64,000 bases of DNA from Halichoerus grypus (lineage: Eukaryota > Chordata > Mammalia > Carnivora > Phocidae): positions 41,736,603 through 41,800,602 of the forward strand of contig NC_135715.1 in assembly GCF_964656455.1 (NCBI RefSeq), written 5' to 3'. The translations under genes and the position numbers were made by a program. Within the stretch, counting starts at the first letter, position 1. The number at the start of each line of letters is the position of its first letter. The notes beneath the pieces are model-generated. The model was not told where the DNA came from, did no database searches, and saw only the letters and a program-made list of their open reading frames with translations. Below, one piece after another: positions 9,523 to 21,980 of this stretch.

Positions 9523-11641
9523 TTGTTTTGTATCTTTAGATATAGATGTTAGCCTGTCTTTGACATAATTTTATTTAGAAAAGTTTTAATTAAATATTTT
9601 CCTTAGCCTCTTGCTCAAGTAGTTAAGTGATCAAATTCTATAAAAATTTCTTTGACTCGATTTCTTTAACTGGTTAATACAAATTCTACTCAATTGGCAC
9701 AAAAAGATGTATATTTAAGTATACTTGTCATAAGATATGAAATGTAAAATAAATGTAAATAAAATAAATATATTTTTGTACAGTGTATCTGTGATTGGCT
9801 AAAGAATCTATTTAATATATGAAATAAAACATCATTCATCATTTTATGTGACCTAATAGTATGCAATTTAGTAATGATAATAAAACCAAAAATTTCCTCC
9901 CAAAATGCTACTGCTTGTAAATCATCCAGCTCAAATACAATGGTCTGTAGATTAGGACACTGAGTCTGGGAGACATAAAGTGTTTTTAACTCCAAGGATT
10001 AGATCCTGAGTCACTGTATCATATTGCATGTTAACATACTATATTCTTCATATATGTATATGCATATATACTGAAAGTTGCTCAAACAACGAAACTAAAT
10101 ATTATGAAAACCAAAGTATTAAAATTAATCTGTAAGTATTGTGTTATGTAAAAAAAGTTTAAAAATAACAATTTTATATGTTTCAGAAACTTTTTAAGGA
10201 TGCAAGTGATCACAGAAACACATCATATGGACATAAAGATTTATAAGCTGTTAAATGAACTTCAGGGCAGATGCAGAGAACATGTAACACCTGGCATAGA
10301 TAGTATGTCTAATGATAATACAAATCCTTTATGGTACATTAACACCTTCAAAAATGAGTAATGTCCTAAGATTAACTCCACAGAAAGTTACAGATGAGGG
10401 TCAAAATGAAATGTAATTTCTTGAAACTAAATTAGCAAAAGAATTCATCTAACATTCTGTTATATCTGTTGCCATTAATATTTTCCAATAAACATAATTT
10501 AAGGTATGTCTATGATGAATGATATTTATTTCTTTTAGGATCTGGGCTATTTTGCTATTTATCTGAATTAGAAATATTATATATTCTATTTCTCATTACG
10601 TGCCTAATTAATTCACTGTATTAAAAATTTATCTTACTTTGCTCAGATCAGGCAAACTAAAACCCTTTAATTTCATTGTGCTCAAAAATTAATTCTTTCT
10701 GCTACTTTAAGGGCAAATAACTTATTCATATTACTCAACTCATCCAAAAAGCATAATTTTCCTGTTAACTTTTTTTGTGAAACTAAGACTTCTCTGAAAG
10801 TTTTTTCTTCTTACAAAATATTCAAACTTCATGATGGATAACTCAGAATAAACAGAGTAAATATAATATTTTACTTCATATGTGATTTTTATTGTTTATT
10901 GCATCATTATGCAGAGCACTGTAAAGAATGATTCTATGTAGCCAGTTTTCCAAATAACTAATTCTAATCATTTAAAAATATAAATTAATCTTTGGGTTAA
11001 AATTTCAATGTTTTTCCTTTTAAATATTCCTAGAAAGTTATCTCTTTGTTTTTTTTAAAATATATATGAATAAATTGGAAAAGACAAAATTAAATTCTGC
11101 TAAGCCTAAATAGCAATAGTTTATCATAGGAAAAATTACATGATAGTATTTGAATATTGTATGAAATTTGTTATAAGGACTATCAAAAGATCTATCTCCC
11201 ATTAGTTGTCCCATGGAAGTATTTAGTTCTGTAACTGTTCCATTAAAGTCTACCACAATAACTGATAAGTTAATTATTATAGACTTTAAGGTTTAGTAAA
11301 ATCTGTGTCCTTACCTATTCATACAGAATCTTTTCTTCTCATTGATTTAATGTCTGGAATTATTTCTTATTTTAAAGACTTCAGGTTGCAGAACAGAAAA
11401 TATAAATGGAATCAACTGTTTATGTAGGTAAAGTCTACTGTAAGTGGAACACTAATGTTTTGTTAATTTTTTAAACTTTTTTTTACTATAGTATGAACTT
11501 GCTTTTAAGTACCTAGTGTATTTGCCTACTTCCTTTCAATTTTACAGTTGCCCATGAGTTCTTTTATGTGAAAGGTCCAGGATAGACAAATCCAAAGAGA
11601 GAGTAGATTAGTGGTTGCCAAGGCTGGTTTGCAAGAGAGTA

Positions 11642-12095
11642 CAGTACTGCGCCCTTATCCATGGGGGATACGTTCCAAGACCCCCAGTGGATACCTGAAA
11701 CCACGGATGTACTGAGCCCTACAGATACTCTTATTTCATGTGCATACATACCAATGATAAAGTTTAATTAATAAGTGAAGCAGAGCAAGAGATTAACATC
11801 AATAGTAATAAAATATAACAATTTTAGCAATATACTGTGTTAAAAGTTATGTGAATGTAATCTTTCTCAAAATAATCATATTTTACTGTATTCACCCTTC
11901 CTGTGATGATGTGAGATGACAAAGGGCCTATACGATGAGATAAAGTGAGGGGAATGATACATGCACTGTGATGCAGTGTTAGGCTGCTACTGACCTGTTG
12001 ACCATATGTCAGAAGAGTCATCTGCTTCAGAATCACTGTTGATCTCAGGTAACTAAAACCACAAAAAGCAAGTTGTGAAGGGTGGGGAGCTACTG
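11642..12095 (+). mobile_element. Tigger-like DNA transposon, complete 454-bp copy
   Basis: Begins CAGTACTGCGCCCTTATCC and ends GTGAAGGGTGGGGAGCTACTG, diverged inverted termini of each other. A TA precedes the left end (11640-11641), as expected for Tc1/mariner-Tigger insertion; the right TA reads TG. The internal sequence ('GGGGGATACGTTCCAAGACC', 'GATAAAGTTTAATTAATAAG', 'TGATGATGTGAGATGAC') is a familiar non-autonomous Tigger/pogo relative. Exact family name uncertain. Reverse-strand open frames at 11564 and 11824 are within it and spurious. Confidence 0.8.
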
Positions 12096-12208
12096 TGATG
12101 GGAAATGAGTACTAATGTGTTTGGGGCTTTTAGGAAAAATGATAAAACGTTCTAAAGTTAGATAGTAATGATGATCACACAAACTCACTAAAAACCACTG
12201 AAATGTCC

Positions 12209-12400
12209 TTTTTTTTTTTTTTTAGGGGGAGAGAGAGAGAGCAGGAAGGCATGTATGAGAGCAGCGGGGAGGGGCTGAGGGACAGGAGAGTCTTAAGCAG
12301 GCTCCACACCCAGCCCGGAGCCCAGCTTCAGGGCTCCATCTCAGGACCTAAGCTGAAATCAAGACCTTATGCTTAACCAACTGAGCCACCTAGGTGCCCC
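12209..12400 (-). mobile_element. SINEC, antisense, old divergent copy
   Basis: T-run, GA-rich core and a head ending 'GAGCCACCTAGGTGCCCC'. The body has 'CTAAGCTGAAATCAAGACC', closer to an ancestral SINEC than to the young type in this window. Poor target-site duplication CTGAAATGT / CTCAATTGT. Confidence 0.88.
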
Positions 12401-12480
12401 CTCAATTGTACACTTTTAAAAGGTGTATAGTTTGGCATGTGAGTTACAGCACAATAAAACTATTTTAAAATAAATCCACA

Positions 12481-13669
12481 TTGGAACTTCTGACATCATT
12501 ACTCAGTGATGATGGGAAGTGGATGGACACATGACGTGGGGAGTAGGTGGACCGGTGCAAGATCAAAAATATAATTTGACAAGAAACATTTAGTGTGGGG
12601 AAATGAAGATTTGGAACTGTGCAAATTAGTAAGAATGAAGTGGGAAAACAGTTATGTCATAAACTGACATGATTTTTTTTTCCTATGTAGATGGGATGAG
12701 TGTATGTTGTAAGACCCCAAAAATGGTTAAAAAATTTAGTTTGTTTTAGGTAATCTTAGAACAATATTGTAAATTTTATGTATATTAAAACATAAGAGCA
12801 TATAATCGACCATTTCAGTTAAGTATTATTATCTATATAATATTCAACTGGAGCTTCTTTTGCGGCATCATATAAAATTCTTAATGACAAATGGAGATAG
12901 TCATAAATTTATATGTGTATAGTCATAAATTTCTCTATGTGTATATGTGTATGTATGTGTGTGTGTGAACAAGAGATTGTGTGTTTCAGTGTATTTGGAG
13001 AGTGGGAAATGGTAAAGTAGTTTGGAAAGAAGGAAGCTAGAGCTTTGCCCGAGGCTCACACATTACTCACCTGTTGTAGAAATGAAGCATTCAAGGGTAA
13101 AACATTAAATCACTGAATATGATGGAGAGAATTTAATATTGTGGGGGCTCCATGGCTTGACAAAATTTAAGAATAGAATAAGGTTGTAAACAAGGAGAAA
13201 GATCAGATTCTTATTCCAATAAAATTCTTTTCAAATTTTCTCCTTTCAAATAACTTTAAAATTTACACTTTTGCATTTGAAGATCAAGCAGATATTCTCT
13301 CCTTGCAAGTTTCTTATGTCAAATCCAAGAGCAAACCTGTGTGGCACACTGGCTGAACCAAACTTATTATCAAGCTGGTATGCCCTGGGGATATAATTTT
13401 TAGGCAGGAAATTAAATTTATGAACAGAAATTGAGTTGATTTTAGTAATTATTTAAAATGTATTCCTTTCTAGAGAATCTGTATTTATAGATAATCAGGA
13501 TACAGCTATTTATCACCCTATCCCCAAAATTGAATATAGATCTCATAATGATGGTGGACAAAACCAATGAGAGTAAAAATAAAAAACATAGTGATTAAGT
13601 ATGCTGTAGTTTTTTTATCATTGAAATTAGTTTTGGTATTTGTAGGTGATAATATATCAATCAGGTTAG
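12481..13669. other. Unassigned sequence with a short TG-rich patch
   Basis: No gene or transposon identified. 12905-12970 is a cryptic TATGTG/TGTG repeat, and 'GTCATAAATTT' occurs twice at about 12900-12935. Confidence 0.4.
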
Positions 13670-14030
13670 ATTGTAATGTTGTAGTTTATAAAATATAACC
13701 CAATATCTCATTGGCCAAAAACACCAAAGTTTATTTCTTGTTTACACCACATGCCTAAAAAGGGACAGGCAGGTGACAAAGGAATGGAGGCTAACGGAGG
13801 CCCCATGTCCAGGCAAGTATTCCCCTGTGTCTAGATAGGGAGATGTGTACTGGCACTTAAAGTTTCAATAGTATACAGACAGCTATTTCTTATTCTCACT
13901 TTTTATTGGCCAATGGAATGACCATGCTTATCTTCAAAAGAGTCGGGGAATACAATCCCATTATGTTCCCAGAAGGAAGGGTGCAGGGCTTATACGGTAA
14001 AGAGCATTAACGAATACTCTTAATAGTTTC
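13670..14030. repeat. Ancient LTR-like interspersed repeat
   Basis: 'AATATCTCATTGGCCAAAAA', 'CAAAGTTTATTTCTTG', 'ACCACATGCC', 'TTTTTATTGGCCAATGGAATG' and 'AGCATTAACGAATACTC' are collinear with an old mammalian repeat of the 'CTCAGTGGCTTAAAACAACAAAGGTTTATTTC' type. Probably MaLR-class, but the family is not certain. Confidence 0.45.
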
Positions 14031-14504
14031 TGAGATCAAATTTTAATATACTAAATTGAGACTGAAAATAATTGTTTATCTTGTAAAAATCTGAGAATTG
14101 CAGAATTTGAGGAATGTTTAAAAGTCACTGATAAAAGCTCACCATACCACCGAGAATATTTATGATTAGGGTCAGGATTAGGTTTTCTAACTAAGATCCA
14201 AGAGTAATTAAACAACTAAACATCTGTCTAATAAAGAGGCACTTTTATCCTATTTCAATTATAAAAAATAAACATAATAAACATATTTAAATAACAAACT
14301 GTATTTCAGTTCTACTAATTGGTATTAGAACAAACTGCTACAAAAAGGAAACCTGGGTAAATTTTATCTCTTTGTTTATGGAATATTGAGATATGTGATT
14401 CACACAGAAATGGCTCATAGAAAATGCTAAGTAAAAGCTAGAATTATAAATAAAACCTTTTAAATTTATTTCTCACCTTATAAACAATGGCAAAATGCTT
14501 TTTC

Positions 14505-14850
14505 AGGGTATTAATTTTCTATTGTTGCTGTTAGAAACTATAAGCTTGGTGACTTAAAACAACACAAAGTTAGTATCTTTGAATTATAGAGGTCAAAACA
14601 CCTAAAATCCATGTATTGGCAGGCTATGTTGTGGAAACCCTAAGAGAGAGCTTCTTTTCTTATCTTTTCCAGACTTCAAAGGCCTCCTGCATCCTTCACT
14701 CATAAATCCCTTCCTCCATTTTCAAGGACAACCATGCAATATCTTCAAATCTCTCTCACCACTGCTTCTACCATCCTGTCCCCTCTTCATCTCAGACTCT
14801 CTTGTCTCCCTTTTATCAGGGTCCTTGTGATGAGGATAACTTGTTAACAA
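14505..14850 (-). mobile_element. MLT1-like MaLR LTR, antisense
   Basis: Reads as the complement of an MLT1 3' end: 'TTAATTTTCTATTGTTGCTG', 'GGTGACTTAAAACAACACAA', 'ATTATAGAGGTCAAAACACC', 'GGCCTCCTGCATCC', 'CCTTCCTCCATTTTCAAGG' and 'TATCAGGGTCCTTGTGATG'. Solo LTR without internal genes. Confidence 0.78.
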
Positions 14851-17786
14851 CATATTGAATTTCCTTATACTAGTTTTGTTTTTGAATTTTCAAAAAAGTT
14901 TACAAATTATTTAATTAAAATGTTTTCTCCAATTATAAAAAGGCTTTACTAGAATTCTCATTTATGAGGTTATCAAATTTACCAGTCACAACCTTTCATT
15001 ACAAGTTTTATACAAGGATTTAAATGTACCCAGAAGGATTGACTAAATAAAGTTGATAGTAACTGAATGTTGTATTTTCTTCTCATAAACATCTTCATAT
15101 CATTTTTAATGGATTTGAAAGGAGATTTTTCTCTCAAAAACAAACAAGAAAAACAAAAATGGATCTAGTAGTTGTTTAGCAGAAATGCCTGAGCTTCTCT
15201 ATTAGCATTAAGATAAAGGAAGATACTTTAACAAATTGTCTCAATGATACAGAAAACTGAAGTCAATACTATGAACAGTGGTTGGAACAAACTGATAACA
15301 AGTGGCCAGTACTAGTCACTGAGGTAATACTTTTTCTGCATGTCATACTTTTTGTTGTAGCACACTTTATATTATTGCCTTGTTATCTGAGTGGATCATA
15401 CTTCACGCAAATAGAATTAAAGTGATGGATTCAACTTCTATAGATGCTACAAGAATCACTTCTCCACAGAGAGTGATTCTAGTAATCTCAAAGAGTATTA
15501 AAGAAGTAGAATGGAAAGTCATTTTGGCATAAAATTATTTTGACTTGAAACTGTAATCTATATTAGCCTTGCAGTAGTAGTGTTAGGATAGGTTAAAAAT
15601 TCATTTAGATCACAGGAGATGCTATAGTGCCTTAATTCAGATTGATGGGTGATGTGTGTAGGGGTTGGTATTACTTTGAAGACAATATAGAATGCATACC
15701 TCATCCCATCAGGCACTATGCAAAGTGGTAAATGATACAGGAACAAAGAGAAGTTTAAGACGTTATTATGTGAATCTCTGAAATTTGTCACTCAGGAAGA
15801 TGTGAGTAATGAAGAGAAAGTATTTGGAGAATCTCAAAAATCTCAATGCTTCTGTAGACAATAAGTATAATATAAATGAAGTCTGAAAATGCAGAAAGAG
15901 GTTTGGATCAACTTTAAACAGAAAAGATTAAGTCTGAATTTTCCAAAAGTGTTGTTTATGGATAATGCATAGGACATGATTTTGTTAAGACATGATTTTA
16001 AAATGCAGGAATTTGTTTCGTGTGAATATACATTTTTGGCTATGCATCAACAATCAGTTAAGAATTACATGCATATTTTTCAGACAGTTACTGGATTACA
16101 CTGAGCACCAAAAAGCAACAAGAATAAATTAAATTGAAGGATTTCTTCTTGTAAAAATATTGGGAAATTAGTAACCTCCTATAATTATTGTGTAGTATAT
16201 GCCATCAATTTTTTTCTACATCTGGTTACTTCTAAAAACTTAAATTTTCTAGTATTTGCATCAACTGTTTTTTGTAAATAGTAAGCAATATTTGTTTTAT
16301 ATTTAAACCACTGAGTTCAATTTATATATTCACATAAATGTATGCATACTGTATTGCCAGACACACCACACAATAACTTCATGAATACTTAATGTTTTTA
16401 TTCAGAATGTACATAGATTTTGTAAAGTTCCCCCACTGCTGCATAAACAGTTCATAAAACCAGCATGATCTGACTGTGCAAGTGCTTTTTAAAATTAACT
16501 TGATAGTAAATTTTAATTATTTATCCAAGCTGTATTATGAGCTTATATTTTGCCAGTGGTGTTTGATGGCAACATTGTGACTGGGCTTAAATTCTTATAC
16601 AATATAAGTTATATGAAATAAAATATAGGATATAGTTAGATTATTATGTCATCATGCTATTATTCTTGGTCCTTATTGCAAATAATTAATAAATGCATAT
16701 TGCTAGAGTAATATGTATGGTAAATTTTTTCTAATAGCATATGTATACTGACATCATACTATAAAAAGAAAAAAAGGGAGAAAAAAAAAAACACTTAGCA
16801 CTCTTATAAAAAGGCATCCTACATAACGATCATGATTGGTCATGATTACTTGAGCTATGCTTTCACTATTTTCTCTTCAGCTTGTTTATCATTAAGCAGG
16901 CAATTGGGTTATTTTGTGTGATAGATCTATTTCCTGACACAATGTCTACATCTTGTCAACAGCTCATTGAGTGAAGAGAAACTGCATGACATGCCAAAGA
17001 AGCTTATATATATATGACTTATATACACATATAGCTTATAAAACTAAGTGAAGGGTAAAACTTGTAATTCTTCAGCAATAGTAAATGCTACGTAAATAAT
17101 GACAAATTGCAATAATATGTGTAATGAACAAGGCTGTTACAGTTGACAACAAAGTGATGGTAGTGTTAGAGAAATGTTTCAAGAGAAGAAAATAATTTAA
17201 GTGGAATCAAGTATCATAAAATGAGATATACTAGAATTCACAAAATAATACAACTTGAGTTAGTGATAACAATTTCTGGTAATATCTACTTGATAATGGA
17301 GTTTATTACACAAGTTCTAATAGAAAGTCCTGCTGAATGCAGTTAAAAGCCATTTAAGCTGAACAGTGATGATTATATGTCATCATGCCTTCTGTTGGAT
17401 TTGATGGAAGAATAAAACCCAGGAAACATTGCATTTTCAATGAGAAAACTGACAGGGAGAGAATCCTTAGATATCTGCATTAAATTTCTGCCACTTATGC
17501 CCCTTCTCCATTTTTGAAGCCAAACTCTGAAAGCTAAAAATTTGTGTTTACAATTATAGAAATGCAGTAATGTAAGATTTATGTTATTTCACACATTAGA
17601 CAATAAATAATCACACTCTCAAATGTTTGAAGACAATTTATAATCTTTATCAGCAGCTGATAATTAAAACTAAATAACTAGATCATTTTTGTTTATTTTA
17701 TTGCTTGACTAATTTAATTTGGTTTTTGGGCTACATATAAAAATCTTAGTTTGAACCTCAAATTGAAAGAGAACATAACCCAAAGC
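14851..17786. other. Unassigned AT-rich stretch free of young insertions
   Basis: About 2.9 kb with no SINE, L1 or LTR that I can recognise and no plausible exon. Contains A-runs (16767-16792) and short TA patches (17007-17020). Possibly harbours conserved non-coding sequence, which cannot be judged from one genome. Confidence 0.4.
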
Positions 17787-18163
17787 CAGTGATTCTTAAA
17801 CTTTGCTGTACAGTGGGATCACCAGGGGGAGGAGGGAGAGAGGGTTCTCTAAAATATTGAGGGGCTCCTGGTTGGCTCAGTCAGTTAAGCATCTGCCTTC
17901 GGCTCAGGTCATGATCTCAGGGTCCTGGAATGGAGCCCTGTGTCAGGCTCCCTGCTGAACAGAGAGTCTGCTTCTCCCTCTGCTCTGCCCCTACCTGTGT
18001 GCTCTCTTTCTCTCAAATGAATAAATAAAATCTTTAAAAAAATATTGATATTTATTCTTGGCTTTTACCTGCAGACATACAGATTTAATTGATACGGGCT
18101 TGTCATCCATAGTTTTAGAAGTTCACTACATGAGTTCAGTATTCAGTACAGTTTGGGAAGCTA
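17787..18163 (+). mobile_element. MER5A-like hAT-Charlie element, split by a SINE
   Basis: The left end CAGTGATTCTTAAACTTTGC and right end 'CAGTTTGGGAAGCTA' are degraded forms of the MER5A termini (CAGTGGTTCTCAAACTTTGG / ACTTTGAGAACCACTG). The left part also has 'GGGATCACCAGGGGG'. A SINE at 17861-18038 divides it. Confidence 0.65.
17861..18038 (+). mobile_element. SINEC, sense, in MER5A
   Basis: Head GGGGCTCCTGGTTGGCTCAG, body with 'GGCTCAGGTCATGATCTCAG', tail AATAAATAAAATCTTTAAAA. The 10-bp duplication AAAATATTGA flanks it at 17851-17860 and 18039-18048. Confidence 0.95.
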
Positions 18164-18715
18164 AAGCCCTATTCCTTTTCAAAGACTGGTTTTGGAGTAC
18201 CTGAAAGGAATTGAAAATTGAGAACAACACCGACACATTTTGATACTACTATCAAACTGTACCCTGATGAACACTATGCCTCTGAAACCCCGTAACTATA
18301 TTACCAGTGATGGGAGAGGCTTAAAATAATGATTCAAGCTCTGTTTATGACCTTGATCTAACAAAACCTCATATTTGGCCTTGACTATCTAGATCAAACC
18401 CAAATTAAGCTGCTACATGTGGTGCAGTACGTTCTAGCCAAACTCAATGATTGTTGATTCTAGTTCAAAATAATGACCAGGAGTAAGCATGGTGGAAAGA
18501 CAAAAACTAATAATCCTTAAAAAAAAGAAAAAGAAACTAATGCTGTGTGTTCTCCTTCTTACATTGTTCTCACAGCAACATCATGTATTAGAACTAAATT
18601 CCCCACTACTTGATAGATAAAAAATGGATATTTTGGAGAGTTAACTATCTTGTTCAAAGTGTGGGCTTAGGCAAGAATCATAACAAATTCTGACTCAAAA
18701 CCCTTTGACCTTTTT
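18164..18715. other. Unassigned sequence
   Basis: No gene or repeat recognised, apart from an AAGAAAAAGAAA tract at about 18521-18538. Confidence 0.4.
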
Positions 18716-18916
18716 TTTTTAAAGATTTTATTTATTTATTTGAAAGAGAGAGACACGGCGAGAGAGGGAACACAAGCAGGGGGAGTGGGAGAGGGAGAAG
18801 AAGAAGCAGGCTCCCCGCTGAGCAGAGAGCCCGACGCGGGGCTCGATCCCTGGACCCCGGGACCATGACCCGAGCCAAAGGCAGATGCCTAACGACTGAG
18901 CCACCCAGGTGCCCAG
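18716..18916 (-). mobile_element. SINEC, antisense, CpG-rich
   Basis: 'AAAGATTTTATTTATTTATT', 'GAGACACGGCGAGAGAGGGA', 'CCCGACGCGGGGCTCGATCC', head 'GAGCCACCCAGGTGCCC'. Many CpGs survive, suggesting youth, and the A-box region reads 'CCTAACGACTGAG'. Duplication CCTTTGACCTTTTT at 18702-18715 and 18917-18930. Confidence 0.95.
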
Positions 18917-18930
18917 CCTTTGACCTTTTT

Positions 18931-19584
18931 AACTTGCTGGATTTTCATTTTAGTTCCTTCTAGAAAATAATAAATCATAAAAATGATTGAGATGTAGAAT
19001 TAAAAGAACGATTTGGATTATAGTGCCATAAACATAGGATAGATGGGTCTCTTGTAGCAAGGATGTGGAGGGGAAAAAACATATATGTGAGTGGACTTGA
19101 TTGACACAAAGTCTCAACACCGCCCTCAATAAAACAACATCCAAATTAATGCAATTGCTTGAATCCAATGTAACTGAAATCTTGTGGGGTAAATAAATCA
19201 ACATATATACTATGGATATATATATATGTGTGTGTGTATATATATATATTTTATATATAACATTTTATCATACTTCAAACAGAACAGATTATGAAATTAT
19301 GATTTATGATGGGGAGTCTATTTTCCTTTACTAAATCCCTTGTAATTTCCTATATGATACAATTCAAGTTTCATCTTGTAAGTTCAATGAAAGCCCTTAA
19401 CATTCTGACTCTAAATTACCTTACAAAATATGTTTGGACTGTGTGGCATGTCTCCTAAAAAGCTATGAACCTGTATATCTCTGCTTATAATAATTTCTCT
19501 GTTCATAATATTCTCTATTGCTCCCTCCCCATCTCAGCTTAGAAACATAATGTTCCTTTTTTTCTAAATGTAATTTACATTTTC
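18931..19584. other. Unassigned sequence containing a TA/TG microsatellite
   Basis: No gene. The only structure is the dinucleotide tract at 19215-19262. Confidence 0.4.
19215..19262. repeat. (TA)n(TG)n(TA)n microsatellite
   Basis: Compound dinucleotide tract: TATATATA, then GTGTGTGTG, then TATATATATA and TTTTATATATAA. Confidence 0.9.
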
Positions 19585-19767
19585 TTTTTTTTTTTTTTTT
19601 AAAGATTTTATTTATTTATCAGAGAGAGAGAGACAGAGGCAGGCAGAGGGAGAAGCAGGCTCCTTGCTGAGCAAGGAGCCCGATGTGGGACTCGATCCCA
19701 GGACCCTGGGATCATGACCTGAGCTGAAGGCAGAGGCTTAACCGACTGAGCCACCCAGGCGTCCCAA
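19585..19767 (-). mobile_element. SINEC, antisense
   Basis: Full-length copy; 'ATCAGAGAGAGAGAGACAGA' follows the ATTTATTT motif and the head ends 'GAGCCACCCAGGCGTCCCAA'. The 15-bp duplication GTAATTTACATTTTC lies at 19570-19584 and 19768-19782. Confidence 0.96.
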
Positions 19768-19924
19768 GTAATTTACATTTTCTAAATGTAAATGTTACTT
19801 CAGCAAATTCTTCCAGGTCAAGACAGAAGTAAGCACTGCCCTCCTCAACCTTCATCCATCCCCTTGATGTTTTTCCTTAAGTAAATGGGAGCATTAGCAA
19901 TTTTTCAAGCACATAACCTTGATA

Positions 19925-20085
19925 TAAGAAAGACTGCCTTGAAATCCTAGCTGGACAATTTATTAGGTACTTGATTTTGACTACACTGCTTCAACTAAAC
20001 ACATTGTACTTTCCCCATAATAAATTAAGAGTTAGTATTTTATAAAGATATTGGAAAAAATAAATAAGATGAGGCATATAAAGTA
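19925..20085 (+). mobile_element. MIR SINE fragment, sense
   Basis: 'TTGAAATCCTAGCTGGACAA', 'TTATTAGGTACTTGATTTTG', 'CACTGCTTCAACTAAACACA' and 'CCCCATAATAAATTAAGAG' follow the MIR order (AAATCCCAGCTCTGCCACTTACTAGCTGTGTGACC…CACTTAACC). Confidence 0.6.
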
Positions 20086-21136
20086 CACATTTCATTATGC
20101 ATATAAGCATCAGTCTAATATATATTTTTTAGTCTTATAGTAAAGTCAATTGTTGAGATATATCTTTATTATATATTCTATTAGAGATAAAATTATAAAT
20201 AAAATATATGAATGTACTTAAAACATTTTTGAATCTATATTTTCAATTTGTTTCATCTGATGGAAGAAAAAAATTCCATAGTAATATTAGCATTTCTTTC
20301 AATCATCAAGATATGATCTGTTTTCCAATATTGAGAGATTTTCTAACAAGTTCATATTCATATTCATTTATGTACACACACACACACAAATCCTGCTGTC
20401 CTTTCCAAGTTTGGCAACATTGCTAAACTAAAGCAACTCCTGTGCTTATGGACCAAATTCAAATTCCCTATTTTACTGACTACTTAATTCCTGCAAAATT
20501 AAGCCACCTGCTTACTTAGTACAACATTACATTAACTCATTTTGATTATACTGCAGACTGCAAGTGCCAATGTAAATAGTGACTAGGCACATCTCCAAAA
20601 TATTTTCTAGCAGCATATTCTGTGCTCTATGGACACGTTTAACTGACCTATGTGTTGATAGTCATTCAATAGGCTGTAAAAATGTTAGCATAAAATAAAT
20701 ACTCAAAAAAAAGAGGGAAAGCAACAAACAAAAGTTATCCAGCAATAATAAGGAAATTTATATGGAAGCTGGAAATTCAGTATGTGGAATCACACCATCA
20801 TACTCCCCAAGGACAAAAATAAAAATGCATCATAAAATGATCTCCACTTATAGTTAAGTGCCTCTTCTTTGATCAACTTGATTATAACAATACATAATCA
20901 GAGGGTTACACACAAATACAAACCCAAATTCAAATATTTAATAAATAATCCTGGATTTTCATGACCTAAATTCATCAACATATTGCCAAATTATCTCATT
21001 TCTTCTAGCTGTTAGAAAATATGTATCCCACATATAGAATGTACTACTTGATTGACTTACATTTCAAGAAATTTTAGGATCTATATTATATTCCTCCAAA
21101 TTTCCCCTCACTCTCTAAATTACCTTTAGCAGTTTA
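20086..21136. other. Unassigned AT-rich sequence
   Basis: Nothing recognised beyond a six-unit CA run at about 20375-20388. Confidence 0.4.
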
Positions 21137-21360
21137 AAGATATCTTATATATACATATATTAATGTATACCTTATATATACATACCTGCATACATATATA
21201 GATCTTTCTGTATACACACACATACATATATGTATATGCCATCTATGGATACATACATGTATACATGCACACACATATATGTATGTGCGTATATATGTGT
21301 GTGTATATGTGAGATATATATATAATTATATAGTTATATATATAATTATATATATTCATA
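21137..21360. repeat. Cryptic TATA/CATA/TGTG microsatellite
   Basis: About 220 bases of interleaved ATATAC, CATACA, ACACAC, TGTGTA and ATATAT units. Contains self-complementary segments such as ACACATATATGTATGTG and TATATAATTATATA. A CT-rich tail (21363-21390) follows. Confidence 0.85.
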
Positions 21361-21390
21361 TTCTCCCTCTCCCTCTGCCCCTCCCCCCAT

Positions 21391-21789
21391 AACAAAAATT
21401 ACATATATAATTCTCTGTGAAAATGGCAGAATAGGAAGCACCAGGAATGTCTCCCTACTGAGATAACACTGCAATGGCAGAATCTGCCTAATGTAACTCT
21501 ATTAGAACCTGAGTCTACTGAAGGCTTAGAATTTCCAGGAGAAGGCTTGTATGGTAAACAGAAGTTAATTTCAATTTCAGCTCTTAGCACAGTAGCACCT
21601 ACCCATCCTGAACCCCTCTAGCCATAGTAGCAGCTCAGCAAGTGTTCCAGAAGCAGCTTGGCCACAGAGCTTGTGGGAGCCAGGGTGCACAAAAAGGACC
21701 CTGTCCTCCAAATACCAAGTATCTCTGCCCTGATTGCTGATTACTGCTTCTGATCTCAGAGAAGTAGAGAAATGTCATCAAAACTAAAA

Positions 21790-21841
<52 letters not shown>

Positions 21842-21980
21842 CACAAAGAAACAGTTGCTAAATACTGACTGAATGTAGACCTTATTATTAAATATACTAA
21901 AGCATATAGTGTAGAAAACATTTATGCAAAATCAAAGGACAATATCAAGCAAACAAATAAATGTACTATTGTGAGCATTC
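21391..21980. other. Unassigned sequence with an AAAG microsatellite
   Basis: 'GAAAATGGCAGAATAGGAAG' onwards (about 21418-21780) has a locally higher GC content and resembles a retroelement 5' region, but I cannot assign it. The 63-residue reverse-strand frame here has no recognisable family. Confidence 0.35.
21787..21840 (+). repeat. (AAAG)n microsatellite
   Basis: About 13 perfect AAAG/GAAA units following AACTAAAAA and ending GACACAAAG. The reverse-strand open frame of SFFL repeats is its translation, not a gene. Confidence 0.95.

Larger units (their letters stand above)
8691..11560. other. Unassigned AT-rich sequence
   Basis: No gene or clear transposon over about 2.9 kb. It holds a homopurine tract at 9179-9273 and a 14-bp direct duplication at 9492-9522, listed separately. 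Open frames of 70-100 codons in this stretch have low-complexity, hydrophobic translations with no family resemblance. Confidence 0.4.
11561..12480 (+). mobile_element. Old L1 3' UTR (sense), host of two later insertions
   Basis: Pieces are collinear with an L1MA/MB-type 3' UTR: 'GGTCCAGGATAGACAAATCC', 'GAGTAGATTAGTGGTTGCC', then after the first insertion 'GGGCTTTTAGGAAAAATGAT', 'GTTAGATAGTAATGATGATC' and 'CACTAAAAACCACTGAAATG', then after the SINE 'CTCAATTGTACACTTTTAAA' and 'GCACAATAAAACTATTTTAA'. It is interrupted by the Tigger-like element (11642-12095) and a SINE (12209-12400). Confidence 0.85.

Noticed and set aside
19215..21360. CRISPR-like spacing in the TA/CA tracts
   Set aside because: Units are dinucleotide and cryptic, without constant repeats separated by unique spacers, and the genome is mammalian.
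21635..21844. Reverse-strand open frame with SFFL repeats
   Set aside because: Translation of the AAAG microsatellite plus unassigned flank.
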